The notes beneath the pieces are model-generated. The model made no database searches and was not told the origin of the DNA. It saw only the letters and a list, made by a program, of their open reading frames with translations. The position numbers were made by a program, and so were the translations under genes. This document shows, in pieces, positions 1 through 9,451 of a stretch of DNA of 64,000 bases. The stretch lies in contig NZ_CP011567.1 of assembly GCF_001655615.1 (NCBI RefSeq), forward strand, positions 4,721,001-4,785,000, written 5' to 3'. Position 1 is the first letter of the stretch. Each line of letters begins with the position of its first letter. This DNA is from Pseudomonas sp. GR 6-02. GTDB lineage: Bacteria > Pseudomonadota > Gammaproteobacteria > Pseudomonadales > Pseudomonadaceae.

Positions 1-351
1 CGTCTCTTCCCACGGCCCGTTCGGGCTGATCGAGCGGCTCCAGCCGTTGTCCCAGCGGTAGTAGGTGCGCTGGCGGTAGAAGGTGTTGGTTTGATTGTCG
101 AGGACGTAAACACCGAGTTTCGCATCCCAATGGCTGTTGCCCCCCGGTGGCGGGGCGAAGCTGGCGGAGGTGCGTGGCACCGGCTTCGATGGTTTGCTCG
201 GCGTGACTGGTTTGCTCGGTGTGGTCGGTTTGGTGCTCGGCTGCGAGGGCGGGATTGGCGGCAACCGTTCCGGTTCGTACTCCTGGACCGCACACGCGCT
301 TAGCCCCAAAACCATCATGCTGAGGAGAGTGATACGAGCGAAGGCGGTCAT
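1..351 (-). CDS. Small proline-rich lipoprotein, 3' end cut by window edge
   Basis: The first 117 codons of an open frame that runs off the window edge. The N-terminus has a short hydrophobic stretch followed by the lipobox LSAC with Cys20, so export and lipidation are likely. Residues about 40-60 are a low-complexity Thr/Ser-Lys-Pro repeat (SKPVTPSKPSKPVP), typical of a flexible or wall-spanning linker. The rest, from about residue 70, is rich in Trp and Tyr (SHWDAKLGVYV, FYRQRTYYRWDNGW) and looks like a small beta-rich domain. The start is supported by AGGAA eight bases upstream. It lies 14 bases after the ccmI stop, so it is probably co-transcribed with the ccm operon. I do not recognise a function. 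Confidence 0.75.
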   Translation of the reverse strand, partial: MTAFARITLLSMMVLGLSACAVQEYEPERLPPIPPSQPSTKPTTPSKPVTPSKPSKPVPRTSASFAPPPGGNSHWDAKLGVYVLDNQTNTFYRQRTYYRWDNGWSRSISPNGPWEET

Positions 352-365
352 GGTGGCGTTTCCTG

Positions 366-1574
366 TTATTTATCCGGGCTGTCGATGGTCAGTTTTTGTG
401 GCGCGCTGGTGCTGGTGGCCAAAGGTTGGCTACGACCGATCCATTCGCCGGCAGTCGGTTGGCCGGCGCGGGAGACGCGCGCAACCAGTTGGACTTCGGG
501 GAAGTTCGACAGTTTCAACTGGGGCATCATTGCATCCGCATCGCCCAGCTCGACGGTCGCTGGCAGGTCGGCAACGGTCAGACGCTTGGCCGCCAATGGT
601 GCGGGCGGGCCTGCGGTGGCGCGGGCGAAGATGAACACGCTGTCGCCGGGCTGGACCTTGGCTTTCAAGTCCGGTGCAAGATCGACACGCACCTTGAGCA
701 GTGCTGCAACCTTCACTACCGGAGCCTGAACCTGAGCCACCTTGCCACCGCTGGCTTCAAGCTTCTCGGCGGCCTTGGCGATACCGCCTTGCAGTGCGAC
801 ACGGGATTGGTCATCCGGCGGCAGTTGCACCAACAGACGATTCCAGTAGTCGATAGCTTCCTGGTAACGCTCGCCTTCGAAGGCCGCGATGCCCAGCAGA
901 CCGAGGCTGGTGACCTCCTTCGGATCGGCTTTCAGTGCTTCGTCAGTCAGGGCCTGGACCTTGCCCGACCACTTCTTGCCATCGGCGAAGTATTGGGCCT
1001 GAGCCCACTGCCCGAGCAGTTCCGGCTGGCGACCGGCCAGGTTCACGGTGCGTTCGAAGATCTTCGCCGCATCGCCAGGGCGGTCCTGAGCCATGTAAGT
1101 GCGGCCAAGGAAATACAGGCCTTCGGCCGAATCCGGTTGGGCCGCAACCGCACGCTCCAGGCGACGGGTCATGTCTTCCATCGACTGCGGCGCCTGGGCG
1201 AACTCGCGGGTCAGCTCGACTTTGTCGCTGGCACCGAAATGCAGGTACAGCCCAAGGCCCAGCACGGGCACCAGAATTGCCGCCAGCAATGGCAATGGCT
1301 TGCCCAGGCGCGACACTCGCGGTGCCTCGACGCCTTCAGTGTCGGCAAGCAGTTCACGGGCGGCTTCGGCGCGGCCGGCATTCATTTGTTCGGCGTTGAG
1401 TACGCCTTCTTCTTGCTGAGTCTGCAACTCAGCCACGCGCTCCTGATACAGCGCGACGTTAAGCGCCGTACGATCCTCTTCAAGCTGGGCGCGACGACCG
1501 CGCAGAACGGGGATCAGCAAAAAACTCAGGGCTACCAGAAGCAGCAGGCCTGCAGCGAGCCAGAAATCAATCAT
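366..1574 (-). CDS. ccmI: Cytochrome c maturation protein CcmI (CycH-type)
   Basis: Apocytochrome c chaperone of the heme ligation (CcmFHI) module, which presents the apoprotein CXXCH tail to the ligase. The N-terminus [20 protein letters not shown] is the first membrane segment, followed by a cytoplasmic coiled region rich in Glu/Gln. A second membrane segment lies near residues 90-110, and the periplasmic part contains TPR-like helices (residues about 135-260: [19 protein letters not shown]). The C-terminal 130 residues are the extra domain found in pseudomonad CcmI. I chose the ATG at 1574, which overlaps the ccmH stop by eight bases (ATGATTGA), rather than an upstream in-frame start inside ccmH. 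The length of about 402 residues is usual. Confidence 0.93.
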   Translation of the reverse strand: MIDFWLAAGLLLLVALSFLLIPVLRGRRAQLEEDRTALNVALYQERVAELQTQQEEGVLNAEQMNAGRAEAARELLADTEGVEAPRVSRLGKPLPLLAAILVPVLGLGLYLHFGASDKVELTREFAQAPQSMEDMTRRLERAVAAQPDSAEGLYFLGRTYMAQDRPGDAAKIFERTVNLAGRQPELLGQWAQAQYFADGKKWSGKVQALTDEALKADPKEVTSLGLLGIAAFEGERYQEAIDYWNRLLVQLPPDDQSRVALQGGIAKAAEKLEASGGKVAQVQAPVVKVAALLKVRVDLAPDLKAKVQPGDSVFIFARATAGPPAPLAAKRLTVADLPATVELGDADAMMPQLKLSNFPEVQLVARVSRAGQPTAGEWIGRSQPLATSTSAPQKLTIDSPDK

Positions 1575-2040
1575 GCTTGGTTTTATCCAACAGGTGGTCG
1601 AGGCGCTCGCGCTCATCAAAAGAAAGCGTGTCCGGGCTGTCAGCGCGTTGCACGCGACGACGGCGGACGATCACGGCGATGATCACAAAACCGCCCAGCA
1701 GCAGGCCGGCCGGGCCGAACCAGAGCAATGCGGTCTTGGCATTCAGAGCAGGTTTATAACGGACGAAATCACCATAGCGGTCGACCATGAAGTCGATGAT
1801 CTGCTGATTGTCCTTGCCCTCGCCGAGCATGCGGAAAATCTCTTTGCGCAGGTCGGCGGCGATCGGTGCGTTGGAATCGGCAATGTCCTGATTCTGGCAC
1901 TTGGGGCAACGCAGCTCTTTGGTCAGCTCGCGAAAACGCTCGCGATCGCCTTCTTTGGCGAACTCATAGGTATCGATGGCGGCGTGGGCCACGCCAGCCA
2001 TGCTCAACCCCAGAGCGGCGGCGGCAATCCAGCGCTTCAT
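1567..2040 (-). CDS. ccmH: Cytochrome c maturation protein CcmH (CycL-type thiol oxidoreductase)
   Basis: Membrane-anchored periplasmic thiol oxidoreductase that keeps apocytochrome c cysteines reduced before heme attachment. Residues 1-20 form a cleavable signal ending AHA-A. The family motif LRCPKCQNQ gives the redox pair Cys45/Cys48, followed by the helical bundle with [18 protein letters not shown]-terminal membrane helix (about residues 105-127) and a basic cytoplasmic tail follow. At 157 residues it is the short CcmH type that works with a separate CcmI. The start codon overlaps the ccmG stop (ATGA), so translation is coupled. Confidence 0.95.
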   Translation of the reverse strand: MKRWIAAAALGLSMAGVAHAAIDTYEFAKEGDRERFRELTKELRCPKCQNQDIADSNAPIAADLRKEIFRMLGEGKDNQQIIDFMVDRYGDFVRYKPALNAKTALLWFGPAGLLLGGFVIIAVIVRRRRVQRADSPDTLSFDERERLDHLLDKTKHD

Positions 2041-2573
2041 GGCTTGGCCTCGTCGACCAGCGCCTGATACTTGGCCGCCAGTTTTTCGCGCCAGACCTGT
2101 TCGTCGATCACCCCGACGAATTTGTCGCGGATGATGCCCTTGGCGTCGATGAAGAAGGTTTCCGGTGCGCCATACACGCCAAGGTTCAGGCCCAGGGTGC
2201 CTTCATCGTCACGGACGTCCAGTTGATACGGGTTGTGGAACTCGGCCAGCCACTTCAAGGCATCTGCATTGGTGTCCTTGTAGTTGATGCCGTAGATCAC
2301 CACGCCCTTCTCGGCCAGTTTGTTCAACACCGGGTGCTCGACCCGGCAGGAAATGCACCAGGTGCCCCAAACGTTGACCAGCGCCGGTTTACCCAGAATG
2401 TCCGCTTTGGTCAGGGTTTTGTCGCCCTGCACCGAGAGCAGGGAAAACTCCGGGAACGGCTTGCCGATCATCGCCGAGGGCAACTCGGCCGGGTTCAGGT
2501 ACAGCCCCCGATACAGAAAAACAGCAACCACCAGAAAAATCGCCAGCGGCAACAGCATCAACCAACGTCTCAT
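2037..2573 (-). CDS. ccmG: Thiol:disulfide interchange protein CcmG/DsbE
   Basis: Thioredoxin-fold periplasmic reductant of the Ccm pathway. An N-terminal uncleaved membrane anchor (residues 5-25) is followed by a TlpA/ResA-like domain. The active site WGTWCISCRVEHP carries the CXXC pair, and the downstream GAPETFFID segment holds the conserved cis-proline region (family knowledge). At 178 residues it has normal length. Start and stop overlap its neighbours ccmF and ccmH by four bases each, as expected in this operon. Confidence 0.95.
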   Translation of the reverse strand: MRRWLMLLPLAIFLVVAVFLYRGLYLNPAELPSAMIGKPFPEFSLLSVQGDKTLTKADILGKPALVNVWGTWCISCRVEHPVLNKLAEKGVVIYGINYKDTNADALKWLAEFHNPYQLDVRDDEGTLGLNLGVYGAPETFFIDAKGIIRDKFVGVIDEQVWREKLAAKYQALVDEAKP

Positions 2574-4573
2574 GCGGTGGCTCCCGTCATGCCGAGCGCT
2601 TCACGCACACGACTTTTTACCTTGACCCGATAACGGCGATCCAGCGCCGCCAGCAACCCGCCTACACCTGTGAGCAGCCCACCGAACCAGATCCAGCGCA
2701 CGAACGGTTTGACGTGCACGCGAACCGCCCAGGCGCCCTCGCCCAACGGCTCGCCCAGTGCGACGTACAGGTCACGGGTGAAACCGGCGTCGATCCCGGC
2801 CTCGGTCATCATCGAGTTCTGCACCGTGTACAGGCGTTTTTCCGGGTGCAGCACGCTGACTTCCTTACCGTCGCGGATCACCCGTACGGTGCCCTTGTCG
2901 GACGTGAAGTTCGGGCCTTCGAAGTGCTTGGCGCCTTCGAACACAAACTGGTAACCGGCCAGGCTCATGGACTCACCCGGTGCCAGGCGCAGATCACGCT
3001 CGGCACTGTTCTGGCTCGACAACACGACACCCAGCGCGCACACGGCAATGCCCAAATGCGCGAGTTGCATGCCCCAATAACTGCGGGTCAGGGTCGGCAG
3101 TCCTTTGATCAAGCCTTTGTGGCGAGTCTTGTCGAAAATGTCCCGCACACCGGCCAGCAACACCCAGGCAGCCAACATGAAGGTTGCCAGCACCGCCCAG
3201 TTGAAATCGCCGTAAGCAACACCCGCCACGACGGCCAGCGCGGCGCTGCCGAGTAATACCGGGGTCAGCATGCTCACCAGCCATTTGACCGGGGTGTCTT
3301 TCCAGCGCACCACCACACCGACCGCCATCACTATCATCAGGATCGCCATCAACGGAATGAACAGCGCGTTGAAGTACGGCGGGCCGACCGACAGCTTGGC
3401 ACCAGTCATCGCGTCAAGGATCAGCGGATACAGGGTGCCCAGCAGAATCATCGAAGCAGCCACCACCAGCACCAGGTTGTTGCCCAGAAGCAGGGTTTCC
3501 CGGGACCAGAGGTTGAAGCCGACATGGCTCTTGACCACCGGCGCGCGCAGGGCGAACAGCGTCAATGAACCACCGACCACAAACAGCAGGAAGACCAGAA
3601 TGAACACACCACGCTCAGGGTCGGAGGCAAAGGCGTGAACCGAGGTCAGCACGCCGGAACGCACCAGGAAGGTCCCGAGCAGGCTCAACGAGAATGCGGC
3701 GATGGCCAACAGCACGGTCCAGCTCTTGAACACGCCACGTTTTTCCGTGACCGCCAACGAGTGAATCAGCGCCGTGCCCACCAGCCAAGGCATGAAGGAC
3801 GCGTTTTCCACCGGGTCCCAGAACCACCAGCCGCCCCAGCCGAGTTCGTAGTAGGCCCACCAGGAACCCAACGTGATACCGATGCCAAGGAAGGCCCAGG
3901 CGACGATGGTCCACGGACGGGACCAGCGCGCCCACGCCGCATCGAGACGACCGCCCAACAGCGCGGCGATGGCGAAGGCGAAGGCCACGGAGAAGCCGAC
4001 GTAACCCATGTACAGCATCGGCGGATGAACGATCAGGCCGATGTCTTGCAGCAGAGGATTAAGATCGCGCCCGTCCGCCGGCATCTGCGGCAGGATCCGG
4101 GCGAACGGGTTGGACGTCAGGATCAGGAACAGCAGGAAACCCGTGCTGATCATGCCCATCACCGCCAGCACCCGGGCCAGCATCACTTGCGGCAACTGTC
4201 GGGAGAACACCGACACCGCGAAGGTCCAGCCGCCGAGAATCAACGCCCACAGCAGCAACGACCCTTCGTGAGCGCCCCACACGGCGCTGAACTTGTAGTA
4301 CCACGGCAGCGCGCTGTTGGAGTTGCTGGCCACGTAGGCGACGGAGAAGTCGTCCGCCATGAACGCATAGGTCAGGCAACCGAAGGCGAACAGCAAAAAC
4401 GCGAACTGCCCCCACGCAGCCGGCTGGGCCAGGCTCATCCACAAACGGTCGCCGCGCCAGGCACCGAGCAACGGCACCACGGCCTGCACCAACGCAAAAC
4501 ACAACGCCAGGATCATGGCCAGATGGCCGAGTTCGGGGATGAACAGCCCCGAGCTGTAAAGTGCGGAAGTCAT
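2570..4573 (-). CDS. ccmF: Heme lyase subunit CcmF
   Basis: Large integral membrane heme handling protein that ligates heme from holo-CcmE to apocytochrome c. The sequence has many membrane segments and the tryptophan-rich WWD signature (GGWWFWDPVENASFMPW, near residues 235-250), which contacts heme. The C-terminal third contains the large periplasmic loop (SAERDLRLAPGESMSLAGYQ) before the last membrane helix. Its 667 residues match the family. It begins three bases after the ccmE stop and overlaps ccmG by ATGA. Confidence 0.97.
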   Translation of the reverse strand: MTSALYSSGLFIPELGHLAMILALCFALVQAVVPLLGAWRGDRLWMSLAQPAAWGQFAFLLFAFGCLTYAFMADDFSVAYVASNSNSALPWYYKFSAVWGAHEGSLLLWALILGGWTFAVSVFSRQLPQVMLARVLAVMGMISTGFLLFLILTSNPFARILPQMPADGRDLNPLLQDIGLIVHPPMLYMGYVGFSVAFAFAIAALLGGRLDAAWARWSRPWTIVAWAFLGIGITLGSWWAYYELGWGGWWFWDPVENASFMPWLVGTALIHSLAVTEKRGVFKSWTVLLAIAAFSLSLLGTFLVRSGVLTSVHAFASDPERGVFILVFLLFVVGGSLTLFALRAPVVKSHVGFNLWSRETLLLGNNLVLVVAASMILLGTLYPLILDAMTGAKLSVGPPYFNALFIPLMAILMIVMAVGVVVRWKDTPVKWLVSMLTPVLLGSAALAVVAGVAYGDFNWAVLATFMLAAWVLLAGVRDIFDKTRHKGLIKGLPTLTRSYWGMQLAHLGIAVCALGVVLSSQNSAERDLRLAPGESMSLAGYQFVFEGAKHFEGPNFTSDKGTVRVIRDGKEVSVLHPEKRLYTVQNSMMTEAGIDAGFTRDLYVALGEPLGEGAWAVRVHVKPFVRWIWFGGLLTGVGGLLAALDRRYRVKVKSRVREALGMTGATA

Positions 4574-4576
4574 CCG

Positions 4577-5032
4577 TTAGCCCTCCTTGGCTGGCGTAGG
4601 TGCCGACTGACCACTGTCTTTCAACGCTTTGGTCACTTCCGGCGGCATGTACTTCTCGTCGTGCTTGGCCAGCACTTCGTCGGCCACCACCACGCCATCA
4701 GCGTTGAGCTTGCCGAGGGCAACGATGCCCTGCCCTTCGCGGAACAGGTCCGGGAGGATGCCGCGATAGCTGATGGTCACGGATTTGTTGAAGTCGGTGA
4801 CGATGAATTTCACGTCCAGGGAATCGCCAGAACGTTGCAGCGAGCCTTTTTCGACCATGCCGCCCGCACGGATGCGCGTGTCTTGCGGCGCTTCGCCATT
4901 GGCGATCTGGGTCGGGGTGTAAAACAGATTGATGTTCTGCTGCAGGGCGCTCAGGGCCAGGCCGACGGCAGCGCCGACACCGACCAGGATCGCGAGAATG
5001 ATGACAAGACGCTTTTTACGCAGCGGATTCAC
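4577..5032 (-). CDS. ccmE: Heme chaperone CcmE (GTG start)
   Basis: Periplasmic heme chaperone that binds heme covalently and delivers it to CcmF. The reading starts at a GTG ([12 protein letters not shown]), whose GTGA overlaps the ccmD stop. An in-frame ATG 33 codons upstream would lie inside ccmD and is not needed. An N-terminal membrane anchor (about residues 9-30) is followed by the OB-fold domain. The heme-binding motif is LAKHDEKY, with His124 as the covalent site and Tyr128 as axial ligand by family analogy. The length is 151 residues. Confidence 0.94.
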   Translation of the reverse strand: MNPLRKKRLVIILAILVGVGAAVGLALSALQQNINLFYTPTQIANGEAPQDTRIRAGGMVEKGSLQRSGDSLDVKFIVTDFNKSVTISYRGILPDLFREGQGIVALGKLNADGVVVADEVLAKHDEKYMPPEVTKALKDSGQSAPTPAKEG

Positions 5033-5205
5033 TGGCCGTTCTCCCGGCGCAAACGACGCGCCTCTTGTTGCAGATACCGCTTGCGGGCCAGGATCGGCGC
5101 CGCCACGTTGAGGGCCAGCACCGCCAGGCAAATGCCATAGGCTGACCAGACATACAGGCCGTGATGGCCCATGGCGAGAAAGTCGCCGAATGAAGCGAAA
5201 CTCAT
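5029..5205 (-). CDS. ccmD: Heme exporter protein CcmD
   Basis: A 58-residue protein, easily missed because of its size. It starts [20 protein letters not shown], contains one membrane helix (about residues 18-40) and ends in a very basic tail ([19 protein letters not shown]), exactly the CcmD pattern. CcmD holds CcmE to the CcmABC complex and aids release of holo-CcmE. It sits between ccmC and ccmE with four-base overlaps on both sides (ATGA with ccmC, GTGA with ccmE), which fixes both its start and the GTG start of ccmE. Confidence 0.93.
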   Translation of the reverse strand: MSFASFGDFLAMGHHGLYVWSAYGICLAVLALNVAAPILARKRYLQQEARRLRRENGQ

Positions 5206-5957
5206 CGAGCGGCCTCCAGACTGTTCTGCACTTCGGATTTCACCCAGCTCGCCCGGGCTTCGCGCTTGAGCACTTCAAGGCGCATGCGCAGCAACAGCAC
5301 CGCGCCGAAGAAACAGTAGAAACCCAGCACCGTCAGCAGCAGTGGCAGCCACATCTCGGCGGGCATCGCCGGTTTTTCGGTGAGGGTGAACGTCGCGCCC
5401 TGGTGCAGGGTGTTCCACCACTCCACCGAGTATTTGATGATCGGGATGTTGATCACGCCGACAATCGCCAGCACCGCGCAGGCCTTGGCCGCGCTGTCAC
5501 GATTGCTGATGGCGTTGCCCAGCGCAATAAGACCGAAGTACAGAAACAGCAGAATCAACATGGACGTAAGTCGCGCATCCCAGACCCACCACGAACCCCA
5601 GGTCGGTTTGCCCCAGATCGCTCCGGTGACCAGCGCCACGGCGGTCATCCAGGCACCGATCGGGGCGGCGCATTGCAGGGCGACGTCGGCCAGTTTCATC
5701 TTCCACACCAGCCCGACAACGCCGCACACGGCCAGCATCACGTAGATCGACTGCGCCAGCATGGCGGCAGGAACGTGGATATAGATGATTCGAAAGCTGT
5801 TGCCTTGCTGGTAGTCCGGCGGTGCGAAGGCCAGGCCCCAGACCACGCCGACGCTAATCAGCAGCAACGCCGCGACGCTCAGCCAGGGCAGCAATTTGCC
5901 ACTGATGCCGTAAAACCATTTGGGCGAGCCGAGCTTATGAAACCAGGTCCAGTTCAT
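5202..5957 (-). CDS. ccmC: Heme transporter/handling protein CcmC
   Basis: Integral membrane WWD-family protein that loads heme onto CcmE. Six hydrophobic segments are visible, with the tryptophan motif [13 protein letters not shown] around residues 115-130. I place the start at the ATG giving [17 protein letters not shown], the form familiar from pseudomonads. A GTG and an ATG four or five codons upstream are possible alternatives. The stop overlaps ccmD by four bases. An 80-base gap separates it from ccmB. Confidence 0.94.
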   Translation of the reverse strand: MNWTWFHKLGSPKWFYGISGKLLPWLSVAALLLISVGVVWGLAFAPPDYQQGNSFRIIYIHVPAAMLAQSIYVMLAVCGVVGLVWKMKLADVALQCAAPIGAWMTAVALVTGAIWGKPTWGSWWVWDARLTSMLILLFLYFGLIALGNAISNRDSAAKACAVLAIVGVINIPIIKYSVEWWNTLHQGATFTLTEKPAMPAEMWLPLLLTVLGFYCFFGAVLLLRMRLEVLKREARASWVKSEVQNSLEAAR

Positions 5958-6037
5958 TGCTGTTTCCATCACGGTTGCTGTTCGTTATCACGAAACAGCC
6001 AAAGGGTCTTTACTGGTTAAATTTTAACCAGACCTCA

Positions 6038-6706
6038 TTATTCGCCGACACTGATCTTCAGGCCAGCAGCTATTGCAAAAGGTGCCAGGGTTATCGCCAG
6101 GGCGGTCAGGCTACCAAGCCACAAGAGATAACCGGTCGCCGGCATGCCCTGCAATGCCGCCTGCAAGGCGCCACTGCCGAGAATCAACACCGGGATATAC
6201 AGCGGCAGAATCAGCAGCGCCAGCAACAGGCCACCACGCTTCAATCCTACCGTCAGCGCCGCGCCCACCGCACCGAGCAGGCTCAACACCGGTGTACCGA
6301 GCAATAAAGAAAGCAGCAACACCGGCAGACAAGCGGCAGGCAAACCGAGCATCAGCGCCAGCAATGGCGCGAGCAAAACCAGTGCCAGGCCGGAAAAGGC
6401 CCAGTGTGCCAGCACCTTGGCCAGCACCAGAAGAGGCAGGGGGTGCGACGAAAGGACCCACTGTTCAAGGGATCCATCTTCGAAATCACTGCGGAAGAGC
6501 CCGTCCAGCGAGAGTAAAACCGATAAAAGCGCCGCCACCCAGACCAGCCCCGGAGACAAGGTTTGCAACAATTGAGTCTCGGGACCAACCGCCAGCGGGA
6601 ACAAGGAGACGACGATGGCGAAAAATACCAACGGGTTCGCCAATTCGGCGGGACGGCGGAACAGCAAACGAGCCTCACGGGCGACCAACAGGCCGAAAAC
6701 ACTCAT
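6038..6706 (-). CDS. ccmB: Heme exporter permease CcmB
   Basis: Membrane subunit of the CcmAB ABC transporter, which powers release of holo-CcmE. The start [19 protein letters not shown] is the standard family N-terminus, and its ATG overlaps the ccmA stop (ATGA). An upstream in-frame start three codons earlier is less likely. Six hydrophobic segments are visible, with [16 protein letters not shown] in the first cytoplasmic loop. The length is 222 residues. Confidence 0.95.
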   Translation of the reverse strand: MSVFGLLVAREARLLFRRPAELANPLVFFAIVVSLFPLAVGPETQLLQTLSPGLVWVAALLSVLLSLDGLFRSDFEDGSLEQWVLSSHPLPLLVLAKVLAHWAFSGLALVLLAPLLALMLGLPAACLPVLLLSLLLGTPVLSLLGAVGAALTVGLKRGGLLLALLILPLYIPVLILGSGALQAALQGMPATGYLLWLGSLTALAITLAPFAIAAGLKISVGE

Positions 6707-7338
6707 ACGGCCCAATTCCCCAAATCAATGTCGCGATAACCGGCCGGCATCCGGCTCAGCGTGTGGTGAGTGGTCAGCACCACCATGCCGCCGCGCTCGC
6801 AGTGCGCGGCCAGGTGTTCTTCGAGTTGCGCCACGCCTTGTTTGTCGAGCGCGGTGAATGGCTCGTCGAGGATCCACAGCGGCGGGCTGTCCAGGTACAA
6901 CCGCGCCAACGCCACACGACGTTGCTGGCCGGCAGACAGGGTGTGACAGGGAACATCCTCGAAACCGCGCAGCCCCACCGACGCCAGTGCTTGCCAGATC
7001 GCCTCATGGGAGGCCGGTTGATGCAAGGCGCAGAGCCAGCTGAGGTTTTCTTCGGGGGTCAGCAGGTCCTTGATGCCGGCGGCATGGCCGATCCACAGCA
7101 GGTTGCGCGCCAGTTCGCTGCGTTGTTCGTTCAGTGGCTGGCCGTTGAGCAACACTTGACCGGCGGTCGGATGCATCAAACCGCAAAGCAGACGTAGCAG
7201 GCTGGTCTTGCCACTGCCGTTGGGGCCGCTGATCTGTAACATTTCGCCACTGGCCAGTCGCAATTCGAGATTTTCGAAAAGCAGCCGAAGGTCTCGCTCA
7301 CAGGCAAGGGCAACGGTTTGCAGGACAGGACTGGTCAA
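6703..7338 (-). CDS. ccmA: Heme exporter ATP-binding protein CcmA
   Basis: ATPase subunit of the CcmAB transporter. It carries Walker A (GPNGSGKTS, near residue 40), the ABC signature LSAGQQRR and Walker B ([13 protein letters not shown]), followed by the switch histidine (LTTHH). At 211 residues it has the usual short CcmA length. It is the first gene of the ccm operon; the 197 bases upstream separate it from a divergent flagellar-type gene and should hold its promoter. Confidence 0.96.
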   Translation of the reverse strand: MTSPVLQTVALACERDLRLLFENLELRLASGEMLQISGPNGSGKTSLLRLLCGLMHPTAGQVLLNGQPLNEQRSELARNLLWIGHAAGIKDLLTPEENLSWLCALHQPASHEAIWQALASVGLRGFEDVPCHTLSAGQQRRVALARLYLDSPPLWILDEPFTALDKQGVAQLEEHLAAHCERGGMVVLTTHHTLSRMPAGYRDIDLGNWAV

Positions 7339-7535
7339 GGGTTCACGGGCCTTATGCGGTTCAAGTCGGCTCTGGCGCGGCCGTTAAAGAGATGCAGCAT
7401 AGATGCAATGACGGCTTGTTCTAGAGAGCTGCGTCAATCAATTGCAATGTTTTCGCCACTCAGCGGAAGACGGGCGGCATTATACATGCCGTGTCTCACT
7501 CTCAAGAGTGCAATTTCCTCAGGTTGTGTCCGCGT
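7339..7535. other. Divergent intergenic region ccmA / fliK paralogue
   Basis: This 197-base stretch separates divergently transcribed ccmA and the plus-strand fliK-like gene, so it must contain both promoters. An AT-rich TTATAC sits near 7480-7485 on the plus strand and could be a -10, but I see no convincing -35. No sigma54 or sigma28 element is evident. Confidence 0.4.
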
Positions 7536-9110
7536 ATGACAGGCGAAATGAACATCCTCCCGCTCCCGCCAACCACCCCGGCGACTTCGCGTCCATTGGT
7601 GATCAGCAGCGAGTTGCTCAATCTGCTGACGCCGATGGAGGGCCTGATCACGGCCGGTCAGACCGCCAAGGCTGAAGTGCTGTCGCTCAAGCAGGCGGAT
7701 CAGACCTTTCAACTGTTGCTCAAGGTCACTCTCGACAGCGGCCGCCAGACCACTGTCCAGGCCACCAGCACTCAGCCGTTGCCCCAGGGTACCAGCCTGT
7801 CGATCACCCAGCCGTCGGCGGGCAATCTGGCAGTCACGGTGCAACAGGCCATCGCCTCCAGCGTCGCCACCCTTACCCGTATCGACACGGCGCAACTGCC
7901 GGTCGGCACCCTGCTGCAAGGCAAAGTGCTGACCTCTCAGGTGATGCCGCAGGTGCCGGGCCAGCCGACGGTGTTTCGCTCGATGGTGAGCCTGCTCAAC
8001 ACCGCGCTGAGCGGCAGCACGCTGAGCATCGACAGCCCGACGCCGCTGCGCATCGGCACCTTGCTGAGTGCCGTGGTGCAGGACACCCAGACACTCAAAT
8101 TCGTGCCGCTGAGCAGCCGTCAGGAACAGTTGGCGGTGACGCAACAATTGGTCAGCCAGCAAAGTCGCCAGGGTTCTCTGGATGGCTTGATCAAGGTCCT
8201 GCAAAACCTGCCGCCGTCGGATCAAACCTCCAGCGACCTGCGCGCTGCCGTGGACAAATTGCTCGCTGGCCTGCCGGACGCCCAACAATTGAGTACGCCC
8301 AAAGGCCTGGCCCAGGCGCTGGCCAGCAGTGGCCTGTTCCTCGAAGCCAAATTGCTGACCGGACAAAACCCGACGCTGGCGCCAGACATGAAAGGCGACC
8401 TGCTCAAGCTGATCGCCCAACTGACGCCGGGCCTGCCGGCCAACACCAATCTCAACGCAATCATCGCCGCCAACACCCTGGCCCAGGCCATGCCGAGTTT
8501 CGTGCGCAATGCCCTCGGCATGCTCGGGCAAGTCAGTGCCAAACCGTCGCCGACCAGCTTCCCACTGCCCGAGCGCCTGCTGCAAAGCGCGGAAGGCGAA
8601 GATGATCTCGAGCACCTGCTGCGCCTGGCTGCGGCGGCGGTTTCACGTTTGCAAAGTCATCAGCTGTCGAGCCTTGAGCAGACTGGCGTCACCAGTGACG
8701 GGCGGTTGATGAGCACCTGGCAACTGGAAATCCCCATGCGCAACCTGCAGGACATCGTGCCGTTGCAGGTCAAATTCCAGCGCGAAGAAGCCCCCGAAAA
8801 AGAACAACCGCGCGAACGCCGCGACGAACGCGAACCCAAGCAACCGCTATGGCGCGTCGAGCTGGCATTCGACATGGAACCGTTGGGGCCGTTGCAGATT
8901 CAGGCCCAACTGATCAAAGGCAGCCTCTCCAGTCAGCTGTGGGCCGAACGGCCGTACACTGCGAGCCTGATCGAAAGCAATCTGGCCGCGCTGCGCCAGC
9001 GCCTGCTGGATTCCGGGCTGAACGTCGGCGATCTGGATTGCCACCTCGGCACACCGCCACAAGGCCCTCAAACCCGTCTCGAACAACGCTGGGTCGACGA
9101 AACCGCATGA
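7536..9110 (+). CDS. FliK-like hook-length control domain protein (second copy)
   Basis: A 524-residue protein with a long Gln/Ser/Thr/Leu-rich N-terminal region and a C-terminal Flg_hook (FliK C-terminal) domain. The domain covers about residues 380-500, including MSTWQLEIPMRNLQDIVPLQV and the FDMEPLGPLQIQAQLIKGSLSSQLWAE core. It is a paralogue of the canonical fliK at 30059-31438 and lacks that gene's Ala/Pro/Asp-rich linker. I start at the ATG giving MTGEMNILPLPP; the ATG four codons later (MNILPLPP), preceded by AGGCGA, is equally possible. The stop overlaps the next gene (ATGA), a short FlhB-like protein, so the two are translated together. That matches the known functional pairing of FliK with FlhB-C in substrate switching, but the actual role of this second pair is not clear. 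Confidence 0.85.
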   Translation: MTGEMNILPLPPTTPATSRPLVISSELLNLLTPMEGLITAGQTAKAEVLSLKQADQTFQLLLKVTLDSGRQTTVQATSTQPLPQGTSLSITQPSAGNLAVTVQQAIASSVATLTRIDTAQLPVGTLLQGKVLTSQVMPQVPGQPTVFRSMVSLLNTALSGSTLSIDSPTPLRIGTLLSAVVQDTQTLKFVPLSSRQEQLAVTQQLVSQQSRQGSLDGLIKVLQNLPPSDQTSSDLRAAVDKLLAGLPDAQQLSTPKGLAQALASSGLFLEAKLLTGQNPTLAPDMKGDLLKLIAQLTPGLPANTNLNAIIAANTLAQAMPSFVRNALGMLGQVSAKPSPTSFPLPERLLQSAEGEDDLEHLLRLAAAAVSRLQSHQLSSLEQTGVTSDGRLMSTWQLEIPMRNLQDIVPLQVKFQREEAPEKEQPRERRDEREPKQPLWRVELAFDMEPLGPLQIQAQLIKGSLSSQLWAERPYTASLIESNLAALRQRLLDSGLNVGDLDCHLGTPPQGPQTRLEQRWVDETA

Positions 9111-9436
9111 ACGAATCCACCGCACCGCGCCAGGCCATCGCCCTCAAATACGACGGCAGCCACGCCCCTACCCTTACGGCCAAAGGTGACGAAGAACTGG
9201 CTGAAGAAATTCTACGGATTGCCCGTGACTACGAAGTGCCGATTTACGAGAACGCCGAACTGGTGAAACTGCTGGCGCGGATGGAATTGGGCGAGAGTAT
9301 TCCCGAGGAGTTGTACCGCACGATTGCCGAGATCATTGCGTTTGCCTGGAATCTGAAAGGCAAGTTTCCGGCGGGGCATGATCCGCATGCGGTGACGGTG
9401 GAGAAGGACGTCACCGAGCGCGGGGATGATTATTGA
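9107..9436 (+). CDS. Stand-alone FlhB C-terminal-like protein (FhlB, EscU/YscU family)
   Basis: A 109-residue soluble protein aligned to the C-terminal export-switch domain of FlhB. Its residues from about 10 (QAIALKYDGSHAPTLTAKGD) match the segment of the true FlhB in this window that follows the NPTH autocleavage site (YAVALKYDPEKGGAPMLIAKG). It has no membrane segments and no NPTH, so it resembles the already cleaved FlhB fragment. It is translationally coupled to the FliK paralogue (ATGA). Such proteins are known in flagellated bacteria as FhlB or FlhB2-like, with unclear or accessory function. Confidence 0.88.
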   Translation: MNESTAPRQAIALKYDGSHAPTLTAKGDEELAEEILRIARDYEVPIYENAELVKLLARMELGESIPEELYRTIAEIIAFAWNLKGKFPAGHDPHAVTVEKDVTERGDDY

Positions 9437-9451
9437 ATCTTTGTTGAATGT

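Noticed and set aside
5033..5131. Upstream ATG for ccmE
   Set aside because: The added 33 residues are read from ccmD codons; family N-terminus begins at the GTG.
3635..5140. Long plus-strand frame opposite ccmF/ccmE
   Set aside because: Lies opposite recognisable genes, has His/Gln/Arg-rich shadow composition and no family motif.
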